This document shows, piece by piece, positions 1-8,151 of a DNA stretch of 64,000 nucleotides. Within the stretch, counting starts at the first letter, position 1; each line of letters begins with the position of its first letter. A program made the translations under genes and the position numbers. The notes beneath the pieces were generated by a model that saw nothing but the letters and a program-made list of their open reading frames with translations, was not told the DNA's origin and did no database searches. Location: positions 80,272-144,271 of the forward strand of contig JANQFG010000277.1 of assembly GCA_028277985.1 (NCBI GenBank), given 5' to 3'. Source of the DNA: a bacterium. GTDB lineage: Bacteria > Desulfobacterota > DSWW01.

Positions 1-594
1 CAGAGGATAGAGCCTGCGTGGTACGGGCGGATCGAGGAACTGGCTCGGCACCCGAAGGTGGTCGGGATCGGCGAGACCGGGCTCGACTATCACTACATGC
101 ACTCTCCAAAGGAAGTCCAGCGGAATGCCTTCGAGCGATTCCTGCGGCTGGGACACGAGACGGGCCTCCCGGTGGTGGTGCACACACGTGAGGCGGACGA
201 GGATACGCTTGCCCTTCTGCGGGACGCTGTGGAAGATCGGGGAGAGCCTCTCTGCGGGGTCGTTCACTGTTTTTCCGGTGACTATCCCCTGGCGAGGAAC
301 GTGCTCGACCTGGGCCTTCACATCTCCTTTACCGGGGTCATCACCTTTGCGAAAGCGGAGCCTCTTCGGGAGGTGCTGAAGAAGATCCCTCTCGAAAGGG
401 TACTGCTCGAGACGGATTGCCCCTACCTCTCCCCTGTGCCCTTCCGAGGAAAAAGAAACGAGCCGGCCCGCGTGGTCCATGTGGCCGAGACGGTGGCCGA
501 GGTCTACGGACGCCCGGTCGAAGAAGTCGCAAGGATGACGACCGATAACGTGGTACGTCTCTTCCGGCTTCCCGCAGGATTGCTGGAATCCTGA
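1..594 (+). CDS. tatD: TatD family metal-dependent hydrolase (3' part; gene runs off the left edge)
   Basis: The reading frame is open from base 1, so the start lies outside the window. TatD proteins are TIM-barrel, divalent-metal 3'-5' exonucleases/deoxyribonucleases of the amidohydrolase superfamily. Visible family signatures in order are GETGLDYHY (metal-binding Glu), VVVHTREA (His), GVVHCFSG (His) and LLETDCPYLSP (catalytic/metal Asp), followed by the usual C-terminal helix. About 198 residues are present of the usual roughly 255-265, so only the N-terminal HxH strand is missing. No terminator is evident after the TGA. Assignment to the family is firm; the physiological substrate is not inferable. 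Confidence 0.93.
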   Translation, partial: QRIEPAWYGRIEELARHPKVVGIGETGLDYHYMHSPKEVQRNAFERFLRLGHETGLPVVVHTREADEDTLALLRDAVEDRGEPLCGVVHCFSGDYPLARNVLDLGLHISFTGVITFAKAEPLREVLKKIPLERVLLETDCPYLSPVPFRGKRNEPARVVHVAETVAEVYGRPVEEVARMTTDNVVRLFRLPAGLLES

Positions 595-1038
595 GACCAG
601 CAGGCGCAGGCATTGGGCCGCACATTTATCTGTCCCGTAACATCGTTTCTCGCTTTCCCCTTCCCATCGTTCGACAGATATTCCGATATGCGTTTTGAAC
701 GAGCCTGCTTCGACAGACGATCTCATCGCCTTTGAACAAGTCCGGAAGTGGGCTGTGTCAAGGATCGGAAAGTACAATATCGTAAGTCTGACGGACCATC
801 GTAGCTTCCAACTACCGACACGTGCGCATGGACGATTCGTTTTTTTTCCCTCGCTGTTTCCTTTCTCCTTTCGCTCCTTGCACTTGATGAGTTCTTTTCT
901 TTAGAACAACGTGGATCCCCGCCTGGCACGCCCTTTGCTGTATCCGAGTGCACACAGTCAGAGGTTCGAAATCCGATTAGGCCTGCAAGCCTCTTGGGAT
1001 TCCATCTTCCACGTTAACGCAGCAAGGGAGGCCATATC
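595..1038. other. Intergenic region without a convincing gene
   Basis: This 444-bp gap lies between the TatD gene and the PKD-repeat gene. A 69-codon open frame near 695-904 has no family resemblance and no Shine-Dalgarno, so it is not called. A pyrimidine-rich stretch lies around 838-905. The last bases carry the ribosome-binding site AGGGAGG (1024-1030) of the next gene. No riboswitch or clear promoter was recognised. Confidence 0.5.
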
Positions 1039-2607
1039 ATGTCAACGTTCTATTCGACTCCACCGCGGAAGCATCGTGCTTCCGCCCCTTCTTTCTCTAT
1101 CGTCTGGTTCGGCCTGGTGGCCATGGCCCTTTTGCTTCTTTGCCCGACAAAGGCTTTTCCCGCCGTCGATATCCAGCTTACGTGGGACGCGAACAGCGAG
1201 CCGGATCTTGCGGGTTACAGGCTTTTCATGCGGGGTGAGGGGGAATCCTACGACTACTCTTCGCCCGACTGGGAAGGGACGGCTACCACTTACACGTTCC
1301 AAGGCCTCGACGAAACCCAGAATTATTACTTCGTGGCGAGAGCCTTTGATACCTCGAACAACGAGAGTGGTGATTCCATTGAGGAGTCCTACCAGGCGGC
1401 AAACATTCCGCCCGTTGCGGATGCCGGGCCGGACCGGACGGTGGGCGAGGGCGATGCGGTGACGCTCGACGGCTCCAATTCGTCGGATACGGACGGGAGT
1501 ATCGTCGCCTACGATTGGGTCCAGACCGTCGGAACCACGGTGAGCCTGTCGGATCCTTCCTCGGCGACACCCTGGTTCAATGCGCCCTTTGTCTCCGCAG
1601 GCGGTGAAGCTCTGACCTTTGAGTTGACCGTGGAGGACGACGGAGGTCTTACGGCAACGGATACGGTGATCGTCAACGTGTCGAACGTGAATCAGGCGCC
1701 CACCGCAGATTCGGGTCCGGATCAGACGGTAGGTGAGGCAGAGAGTGTCACCCTCGACGGATCGAACTCCACCGACCCGGATGGGACCATTGTCGGCTAT
1801 TCCTGGACCCAGACAGGGGGTGTCGCTGTATCGCTTTCGGATCCCCTCTCGGCGCAGCCGGTCTTCACCGCGCCGGATGTCGGACCCGGAGGAGCATCCC
1901 TGACCTTCCAGTTGACCGTGACGGACGACGGTGGTCTTCAAGCCTCTGACTCCTGCATCGTGAACGTCTCGTGGGTGAATCTTGCGCCTACGGCCGACGC
2001 GGGGATCGACCTGACTGTTGGAGAGGGGGTCCTGGTGGTCCTGGACGGGTCCGGATCGAGCGACCCGGACGACGGCATCGCCTCCTACCTGTGGAACCAG
2101 ACCGCCGGAACATCGGTTACCCTTTCCGACCCGACCTCTCAGGCACCTCAGTTCACGGCCCCTTATGTGGGCGTGGCTGGGGAGGCGCTGACCTTCCAGC
2201 TGACCGTGACGGACAGCGGCGGGTTGTCGGACACCGACACCGTGATCATCAATGTCTCGGATTTGAACCAGGCGCCGACCGCGGATGCGGGCTCGGACCA
2301 GGCGGTGGAAGAGGGAGAAGTGGTCACACTGTCCGGGTCCGGATCGTCGGATGTGGATGGGACGATTGACTCCTACGCGTGGACCCAGACGAGCGGGCCT
2401 TCGGTCTCGCTATCCGATCCTTCGTCCGAAGCGCCGACCTTCTCGGCCCCGAGTGTCGGACCGAGCGGCGCGTCCCTGACCTTCCAGCTGACCGTCACGG
2501 ATGATGGCGGCCTTCAGTCTACGGACAGCTGCGTGGTGAGTGTCTCCTGGATCGACGATGTTCCGCCGGCCCCTCCGGGCGGCCTCGAGGTGACGGACGT
2601 CCAGTGA
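1039..2607 (+). CDS. Secreted protein with Fn3-like domain and four PKD-like repeats
   Basis: The 522-residue product begins with a basic segment and a hydrophobic stretch (about residues 20-40) ending AFPA, a Sec signal peptide; LLLC is not a good lipobox. Residues about 43-120 look like one fibronectin type III domain. Four PKD/REJ-like repeats follow. Each starts with a variant of APTADAGPDQTVGEG and carries LDGSxSSDxDGxI, YxWxQTxGxxVxLSDPxSxxPxFxAP and LTFQLTVTDDGGL. The repeats start at prolines 125, 221, 317 and 413, exactly 96 residues apart. The C-terminus (PPAPPGGLEV) looks like the first strand of another Fn3 domain before the stop. AGGGAGG sits 8 bases before the ATG. Such proteins are cell-surface or secreted adhesion or scaffold proteins; the ligand is unknown. 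Confidence 0.85.
   Translation: MSTFYSTPPRKHRASAPSFSIVWFGLVAMALLLLCPTKAFPAVDIQLTWDANSEPDLAGYRLFMRGEGESYDYSSPDWEGTATTYTFQGLDETQNYYFVARAFDTSNNESGDSIEESYQAANIPPVADAGPDRTVGEGDAVTLDGSNSSDTDGSIVAYDWVQTVGTTVSLSDPSSATPWFNAPFVSAGGEALTFELTVEDDGGLTATDTVIVNVSNVNQAPTADSGPDQTVGEAESVTLDGSNSTDPDGTIVGYSWTQTGGVAVSLSDPLSAQPVFTAPDVGPGGASLTFQLTVTDDGGLQASDSCIVNVSWVNLAPTADAGIDLTVGEGVLVVLDGSGSSDPDDGIASYLWNQTAGTSVTLSDPTSQAPQFTAPYVGVAGEALTFQLTVTDSGGLSDTDTVIINVSDLNQAPTADAGSDQAVEEGEVVTLSGSGSSDVDGTIDSYAWTQTSGPSVSLSDPSSEAPTFSAPSVGPSGASLTFQLTVTDDGGLQSTDSCVVSVSWIDDVPPAPPGGLEVTDVQ
1405..2556 (+). repeat. Four in-frame 288-bp PKD-coding repeats
   Basis: Units begin at 1405, 1693, 1981 and 2269, and a fifth boundary falls at 2557. 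The spacing is exactly 288 bp each time with no indels, although the copies are clearly diverged in sequence. Units 2 and 4 are most alike at their ends (both carry GGLQxxDSC). The pattern points to amplification by unequal recombination with later point divergence. Confidence 0.85.
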
Positions 2608-2656
2608 TGCCGGGTGTTGCGTGAGCCTGTTCGCGCAGAAACAGAAACAGAAAAAA

Positions 2657-2694
2657 CAAAAGGCGGCCTTTGAAGGGCCGCCTTTGTTTTTCTT
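2657..2694. terminator. Bidirectional rho-independent terminator
   Basis: AAAGGCGGCC (2659-2668) pairs with GGCCGCCTTT (2676-2685) around a 7-base loop. A T-rich tail follows on the plus strand and an A-rich tract (2651-2661) precedes it, giving a T tail on the minus strand. It sits between the convergent PKD gene and the short-chain dehydrogenase gene and can serve both. Confidence 0.88.
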
Positions 2695-2757
2695 AAACCC
2701 GGATGTTGCGAGCGCAGCGAAGCAGTCTCCGGGCAGAAGCGGTGGGGAGGATCGGTG

Positions 2758-2790
2758 CCTGACCCCCGACCCCTGATCCCTGAACCCTAG
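2758..2790. repeat. TGACCCC/TGATCCC microrepeat, copy 1
   Basis: Degenerate heptads of the form (C)TGAYCCC, with one spacing variant. The TAG stop of the minus-strand dehydrogenase gene lies inside the run. The same pattern recurs at about 32391, 32601 and 35129. Confidence 0.7.
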
Positions 2791-3689
2791 CTGTAGTGCT
2801 TCATGATCTCCATGGACTGATCCATCACGTTCGAGAGCTGCTTCAGATTCTCTTTGTCCGTGATCTTTCCCCAGTTTTCGGCCACGGCCTCAGGCGTCGA
2901 AGGATCGGGCCCGAGGAAGACGCCGTCGTTGACAAGGATTTTCGCGGACTGGACCAGACCGGCCCCGGCGCAGAGGATCTGTCCCGTGTCCTGGCAGGAC
3001 TCGGAGCACAGATACAGCACCACGGGGGTCACGTACTGGGGATTGAGCTTCTCGAAGACCTCGGGCGGCATGATGTCCTCGGTCATCCGGGTGCCGGCCA
3101 CGGGGGCGATCGTGTTGCACTTGATGTTGTACTTCTCGCCCTCGATCCGGAGCGAGTTCTGAAGGCCCACCAGGCCCAGTTTGGCTGCGCCGTAGTTCGT
3201 CTGCCCGAAATTGCCGAACAGGCCGGTCCCGGAGGTGGTCATGACGATTCGGCCGTAGCCGTTCTCCCGCATGTTGAGAAACGCGGGCTGGGTCACGTTG
3301 TACGCGCCCTTCAGGTGTACCGCGATGACCGGGTCCCAGAGATCTTCCTCCATCTTGGTGAAGCTCTTGTCCCGCAGGATTCCGGCGTTGTTGACAACGA
3401 TGTCCACCTTGCCGAATGCATCGATCGCCTGCTTGACCAAGTTGGCTCCGCCCTCACGGGTGTGCACGCCGTCGTAGTTCGCAACCGCCTCTCCGCCGCC
3501 GGCCTTGATCTCAGCGACCACGTCGTCGGCCATCGTGTTGCCGCCGCCGGTCCCGTCCCGGGATCCTCCAAAATCATTCACCACCACCTTGGCCCCACGC
3601 TTGCCGAGCTCCAGGGCATAGGTCTTTCCCAGGCCTCCGCCGGCGCCTGTAACAATAGCAACTCGTCCCGTGTAATCGATCTTTGACAT
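2787..3689 (-). CDS. Short-chain dehydrogenase/reductase, hydroxyacyl-CoA dehydrogenase type
   Basis: The 300-residue NAD(P)-dependent oxidoreductase has the cofactor motif TGAGGGLG (14-21), NNAG (100-103), catalytic Ser153 and the YxxxK pair Y166/K170. The N-terminal VxDxGGxxxG pattern and the length resemble the (3R)-hydroxyacyl-CoA dehydrogenase domain of the peroxisomal multifunctional enzyme type 2 (HSD17B4) group rather than FabG, and the C-terminal 60 residues extend past the core. It probably acts on 3-hydroxyacyl-CoA substrates in the cytosol; substrate is inferred from family only. GGAGGGG lies just before the ATG. It appears monocistronic, read from the promoter at 3759-3787. Confidence 0.88.
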   Translation of the reverse strand: MSKIDYTGRVAIVTGAGGGLGKTYALELGKRGAKVVVNDFGGSRDGTGGGNTMADDVVAEIKAGGGEAVANYDGVHTREGGANLVKQAIDAFGKVDIVVNNAGILRDKSFTKMEEDLWDPVIAVHLKGAYNVTQPAFLNMRENGYGRIVMTTSGTGLFGNFGQTNYGAAKLGLVGLQNSLRIEGEKYNIKCNTIAPVAGTRMTEDIMPPEVFEKLNPQYVTPVVLYLCSESCQDTGQILCAGAGLVQSAKILVNDGVFLGPDPSTPEAVAENWGKITDKENLKQLSNVMDQSMEIMKHYS

Positions 3690-3758
3690 GATTCCCCTCC
3701 ATTATTCGAGGTGTTCGCAGTTCAGAAGGCCTTGCACAGCTCTTCCGGTAAACCATTA

Positions 3759-3787
3759 CTGTTAAACGTATATGGGGCGGATGTCAA
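3759..3787 (-). promoter_or_regulatory. Sigma-70-like promoter of the dehydrogenase gene
   Basis: Read on the minus strand: TTGACA (3782-3787), 17-base spacer, TAACAG (3759-3764). It lies about 70 bases upstream of the ATG at 3689. Confidence 0.6.
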
Positions 3788-3845
3788 GCAGACAGACCGT
3801 TTCAAAACAAATAACAATGTCTTCGGAAATTGGAGGCGAAGGGGA

Positions 3846-5930
3846 CTAGGTCCCCCCGAGTGCCTCTGCGGAGCGGAGCAGAAGGATCCACCTCACCATG
3901 GTTTCCCGGTATTCATCCATCTGCTCGAGGCCGGCCGACTCGACCCGGTCGAGTATCCCCTGATACGCGGCTTCGGCCTGTCTGCCCAGTTCCTGAAGTG
4001 CTGCGTCCTCGCTCCGTCCGGCCGACTCGATCCGGGTCTCGAGGAGATAGGCAATCTTCCCGTCGTCGATTCCCTCCCTGACGGCCTCATACTCCGGCGT
4101 GAGAATCGGGCCGTCGGTACCCGGATATGCCACCATGACCTCGGGGCGGCCTGCGGAAGTGTCGATGTCGCTGTAAGGATCACCGTTCGCGTTCTCAGAG
4201 GTCTGGAATGTCCAGGGCACGATTCCAACATAGTCTGTCTTCACGTGACCGAGGCCGAATGCTCTTCGAAGACCCTCCGCGTCGTCTACACTGGCGGGCA
4301 GGGTTGTGGCCTGATTCGGATACTGCCAGTGTTGCCCCTTGCCGGGCCGCGGACCGCCGAGTGTGATGTCCGCTGCCCAAGGTGCGTCTGTCCAGACACT
4401 GATTGCGGTCTTCTCGTTCATTTCCCCGATGGCGTTCAGGAGGCTTCCTGCTATCTCCATTCGGCTGGGGCCGCCCATGTCATCCTGCACCTCGTCTCCG
4501 GGCATCCAGTAAAAGTCCATGAAAGGCATCTCCGGGATCTGCGACCGGGCATGTGAGATGATCTCTTTCATCAGCGCCGGATGATGCTCCGGGTCGAACC
4601 CTAGGCTGGAACCCGCCCAGCCCGGCTTGGCGGCCTGAACCAGATGTCCACAGTAGTAGATGAAGGGGCCGGTGAATCCGATCTCGGTGAAAGCCTTCGC
4701 AGCCGCCCGGAGGTCGCTGAGGTCAGGGCGGCCGTCCGGGGTTCTCCGGAAGACGAAAGGTGAATGGGGAATGACGGTCGTCAATCCGTGCTCTTTGAAG
4801 GAGCGGTAGATCTTCACTCCGTTTTCATAGACGGTCTGCTTTTCTTCGGCCGTCAGGTCCTGGGCGGTCATCTCCTGAAACACGTAGGTCATGTCGAAGC
4901 CGTATTCCTTGTCGGGCCTCTCGACCAGTTCCAAGGGTAGGACCTTCGCGGTCAGTGGGACTTCGGTTCGACCGAGCTCGGATAGGATGCTTACCGTCCC
5001 ATGATACTCTGCAGGTTCGGTCGCTGCGGGAGCATGAAGGGTCAGCCAGTACCTCCTGGATTGCTGATCACCCACCGAAGTGACGCTCTGTTCCCTGAGA
5101 AGGCGAGGTCGCATCTCGTAGGCATCCCCGGCCATGCTTTTGATTCGGGGCACGGTTTCTACGACATGGATCTTCACTTCGGGCAGAAGTTCCCCTCGAT
5201 CCGAAACGAGCCGGGTGATCTCTACACGGACCTTTTCGAGATTCCTGAGGCCGTAGAGGGAAAAGGTGATCGGCTCGAAATCGTTTCGTGCGAGCCGGAC
5301 CGAAAGACCGGTGAGGAGATCCGGTGGCTGGGGCGCCGAGTTGGGGTAAACGTATCGGAAGGGGTGCCGATGCCAGAGGATGAACCCCCGCCGCCTGTCC
5401 TTCTCGGTCGGGCTTACCCCGAGTCGGTCGGCCGGGGGAGGCTCTCGTGGGATCGACAGGGGCTGCATCCAGTTGTACCTGTCGACGTTTTCCCTGGGGC
5501 CGATCGTTTCGATGCTCCGAATTCTCTGCTGGGTCCCCGCAATCCTGTCGCCCGAGGGGCGGTCGACCAGATCGATGCGAAGATCATAATCGCCGGCAGG
5601 AACCTTGTAGGGTAAGTAGAAGACCAGGTTGCCGCCGAGGTGATCCAGTCTCGGCGCTGTGAAATCGGCGAATCGGGTGCCTTTGTGGGAAAGGGCCCCA
5701 TACGCCCGCGTACCCCCTGGCCCCGATGGCAGGTTCCCGGAAACGGTGAAGCCCACGATCAGCTTCAATCTGGTTTCAACCCGATCCAGGACAAGAATCC
5801 TGTGGGACAGATGTGTGCTCGAGATTCGAATCTTCACGCGGTCTCGCGAGATGCAGGCACTCGAAAGGACAAGACCCATGAACAGGAGCGCAAGCAGGAA
5901 GGCTGCACGACCCGGGGATATTCTCTCCAT
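3846..5930 (-). CDS. Putative lipoprotein with GH123/DUF4091-like catalytic region
   Basis: The 694-residue protein starts at the ATG at 5930, where GGAGGG precedes it and the N-terminus becomes a signal sequence (MERISPGRAAFLLALLF) ending LSSAC. That is a plausible though imperfect lipobox, with Ser at -3. A beta-rich N-terminal half (to about residue 330) precedes a barrel-like half. This holds YGFDMTYVF, PFMDFYWMPGDEVQDD (a candidate acidic catalytic segment) and, near the end, YEAVREGIDDGKIAYLLE, typical of DUF4091 at the C-terminus of glycoside hydrolase family 123-like proteins. The frame stays open upstream to 6218, but that extension is unlike protein. Carbohydrate cleavage is a family-based guess; no substrate can be assigned. 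Confidence 0.75.
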   Translation of the reverse strand: MERISPGRAAFLLALLFMGLVLSSACISRDRVKIRISSTHLSHRILVLDRVETRLKLIVGFTVSGNLPSGPGGTRAYGALSHKGTRFADFTAPRLDHLGGNLVFYLPYKVPAGDYDLRIDLVDRPSGDRIAGTQQRIRSIETIGPRENVDRYNWMQPLSIPREPPPADRLGVSPTEKDRRRGFILWHRHPFRYVYPNSAPQPPDLLTGLSVRLARNDFEPITFSLYGLRNLEKVRVEITRLVSDRGELLPEVKIHVVETVPRIKSMAGDAYEMRPRLLREQSVTSVGDQQSRRYWLTLHAPAATEPAEYHGTVSILSELGRTEVPLTAKVLPLELVERPDKEYGFDMTYVFQEMTAQDLTAEEKQTVYENGVKIYRSFKEHGLTTVIPHSPFVFRRTPDGRPDLSDLRAAAKAFTEIGFTGPFIYYCGHLVQAAKPGWAGSSLGFDPEHHPALMKEIISHARSQIPEMPFMDFYWMPGDEVQDDMGGPSRMEIAGSLLNAIGEMNEKTAISVWTDAPWAADITLGGPRPGKGQHWQYPNQATTLPASVDDAEGLRRAFGLGHVKTDYVGIVPWTFQTSENANGDPYSDIDTSAGRPEVMVAYPGTDGPILTPEYEAVREGIDDGKIAYLLETRIESAGRSEDAALQELGRQAEAAYQGILDRVESAGLEQMDEYRETMVRWILLLRSAEALGGT

Positions 5931-6244
5931 GTGGTATCCCTCCGGAGTCTCTTTTCGGAACCGTCTGCCGGGAGAATCGTCCTGGTTTCCTCCCCGGCAG
6001 GATACTATCTCCAAGCCGCGACTTCTAGCGAGCGATGAGCGCACAAGAGGCTGCCGCAGGCGCTCCCCAGCGCCTCCTGTTCTGCTGTTAATAATATGTT
6101 GAAGACTCAAGGGTGGTTGGAAGAATATCTTGACAATGTCGTTCATTTTCATATTATAAGTATTTAGAATTGATCGGAAAAATTCTGGGCCACGAAGACG
6201 GGGGCCGAATCCAAGCAAAAAAGACCTGCCTGTGAATAACAGTC
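5931..6244. other. Divergent intergenic region
   Basis: This 314-bp region separates the minus-strand lipoprotein gene from the plus-strand ExeA-like gene. The AT-rich part (about 6095-6180) holds the plus-strand promoter described separately. The minus-strand promoter could not be fixed. Confidence 0.5.
6130..6157 (+). promoter_or_regulatory. Sigma-70-like promoter of the ExeA-like gene
   Basis: TTGACA (6130-6135), 16-base spacer, TATTAT (6152-6157). The predicted transcript start is about 80 bases before the ATG at 6245. Confidence 0.65.
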
Positions 6245-8140
6245 ATGTATGAATCCTTCTTTGGCCTCGATGAGAAGCCCTTCAACCTGACCCCGGATCC
6301 CAGGTACTTCTACCTGTCCGAGAGTCATCGCGAGGCCCTGTCTGCTCTGATCTATGGGATTCGCGAAAGGGCCGGTTTGATCACGCTCACCGGGCCCGTG
6401 GGCGTGGGCAAGACCATGATCCTGGCTTCGTTCCTCGATCAGATCCGTGAGCATGCCGAGGCCGCTGCGTTCTCCGGTGTTGTTTCAGGTGAGAGGATCG
6501 AATTCCTCAAGGATCTGTGCCTGCTGCTCGGGATTTCTCCTGAGCAGGATTCCTTGTTCGGCGTGTCCCACGCGATCAAGGAGTTCTGCATCCAGACGGC
6601 TGAAGAAGGCAGGAATGTGGTTGTCCTGGTCGACGAGGCTCAGGATCTGGGCCTGCAGGAGTTGGAGCATTTCCGCCATCTGAGCAATGTGGAAGTCCCC
6701 GAGGCGAAGCTCGTCCAGATCGTGCTGGCCGGCACGGACCGGCTGGATGAAAGGCTCAAGGACAAGAGCCTGGAGGCACTGTGGCAAAGGGTCGCGATCC
6801 GGTGTGCGATCAAGCCGATCGAGCCCGAAGAGACGATCGACTACATCTTCCACCGCATGGGCGTGGCCGGAAGCTCCTCGGGCGAGCTGTTTTCGAACGA
6901 CGCGCTCCGACGGATCGTGGACTACTCGCGTGGTGTCCCGCGGCTGATCAACCTGGTGTGCAATCAGGCCATGATCTCCGCCTATTCTGCGGGAAGAATT
7001 CCGGTCGATGAGGACGCAGTGCTGGAGGCGCTGGAAGAACTGGGAGGTGAAGATTCAGGGGTTGGGACAGGGCCAGGGGGAACGGTCGGTCCGGACGAAA
7101 TCCGGGGGATGGTGGAGACGGTGTCCCCCCCCGGTGGAGAAGGCGCCGTCGCTTCGGAGGGTGAGGAGACTGCCGATGCGGACGATCCTGATGATTCTCC
7201 CAAGAAGGCGGAAGGCGGGGAAGTGGAGGGGATCACCGTTCCGATGAGCCGACCGCAGGGTTTCTCGTTCTGGCACCACTCCGGTAGGAGGTTCGCCATC
7301 GCCCTCGTTCTCGTCGCCCTGCTCGTGATGGTGGGCGTCGTCATGACCATAGGTTTTCCGAAGACCGGGGATGTCGTTGTCGATCCGGTTGGCGCCAGTC
7401 TGTCGGAGAGATCGGGCGAGGGTCCGGCAACCCGCGTGCGGGTGAAGATGGAGCCCCGGCACGCGATGCCCAGAGGGGGTGACGGGCCGGAGGTCCGGGA
7501 AGACGGCTCCATAGAGATGCCTGCCGGGCTCCTGCCGCTCCGCTGGTCCGAGGCTGAAGAAGCTGCAGCCAGGGTGAACCGGTCGCTCGATCCGCATGAG
7601 GCCGATTTCGAGGTGACGGCGACCTCGAAGGACGGTGGGCCTCCGGAGAAAGAGAAGAAGACGGTCCCTGCCAAGGATGTGGCGGGAATCGCGCTCGAGC
7701 ATTACGGTCGGCTGGATTCCGAGGTTCTCAGGGTTCTCCGGGAGAAGAATCCCCAGATACGTGACTGGAACAACCTGACCCCGAATATGCAACTCGTCCT
7801 TCCCGACATGCCTGAGCCGAAGAACGGGGGGGCGGACTTCTACACGATACAAGTGGGCGCATTCAAGGAAGAAGCCGGGGCATCGCAAAGGCTTTCCGAC
7901 CTCGCCGAGAAGAGACTCCAGAATCTCTTCCTCATCCGGGGTGGCGTGGGGGATCGGTTCACCTTTGTCTGTGTCGGGGTTTTCGAATCCGGACAGCAGT
8001 CCTCGATTGGAATCGACAGATTGAAAGCCTGGGGTTTTGAGGATGCGTTCCCCGTCCGGATCAAGGGGAAGCGTCTCGAAGATATCGTGCAGCCATATGC
8101 AGGGCTTGCTTCCGGCCAGAGGGTCTTTCCCGGTACCTGA
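6245..8140 (+). CDS. ExeA/MshM-like AAA ATPase with transmembrane helix and SPOR domain
   Basis: The 631-residue protein opens MYESFFGLDEKPFNLTPDP, the hallmark start of ExeA-type ATPases of type II secretion and pilus systems. Walker A is GPVGVGKT (50-57) and Walker B VVVLVDEAQ (125-133). After an acidic linker comes one transmembrane helix (about 350-372), then a LysM-like segment (about 473-520; ALEHYG and NLTPNMQLVLP) and a C-terminal SPOR domain (about 531-606; YTIQVGAF). ATPase activity would be cytoplasmic, while the C-terminal part would reach peptidoglycan. Known ExeA couples ATP hydrolysis to peptidoglycan binding for secretin assembly; a similar role here is inference, since no secretin gene is present. 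No strong Shine-Dalgarno precedes the ATG. Confidence 0.85.
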   Translation: MYESFFGLDEKPFNLTPDPRYFYLSESHREALSALIYGIRERAGLITLTGPVGVGKTMILASFLDQIREHAEAAAFSGVVSGERIEFLKDLCLLLGISPEQDSLFGVSHAIKEFCIQTAEEGRNVVVLVDEAQDLGLQELEHFRHLSNVEVPEAKLVQIVLAGTDRLDERLKDKSLEALWQRVAIRCAIKPIEPEETIDYIFHRMGVAGSSSGELFSNDALRRIVDYSRGVPRLINLVCNQAMISAYSAGRIPVDEDAVLEALEELGGEDSGVGTGPGGTVGPDEIRGMVETVSPPGGEGAVASEGEETADADDPDDSPKKAEGGEVEGITVPMSRPQGFSFWHHSGRRFAIALVLVALLVMVGVVMTIGFPKTGDVVVDPVGASLSERSGEGPATRVRVKMEPRHAMPRGGDGPEVREDGSIEMPAGLLPLRWSEAEEAAARVNRSLDPHEADFEVTATSKDGGPPEKEKKTVPAKDVAGIALEHYGRLDSEVLRVLREKNPQIRDWNNLTPNMQLVLPDMPEPKNGGADFYTIQVGAFKEEAGASQRLSDLAEKRLQNLFLIRGGVGDRFTFVCVGVFESGQQSSIGIDRLKAWGFEDAFPVRIKGKRLEDIVQPYAGLASGQRVFPGT

Positions 8141-8151
8141 CCCCGGTTATG

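Noticed and set aside
838..905. Terminator or regulatory T-tract before the PKD gene
   Set aside because: No stem precedes the pyrimidine run.
5931..6218. N-terminal extension of the GH123-like protein to 6218
   Set aside because: The extra 96 residues are not protein-like, and the signal sequence and ribosome-binding site fall at 5930.
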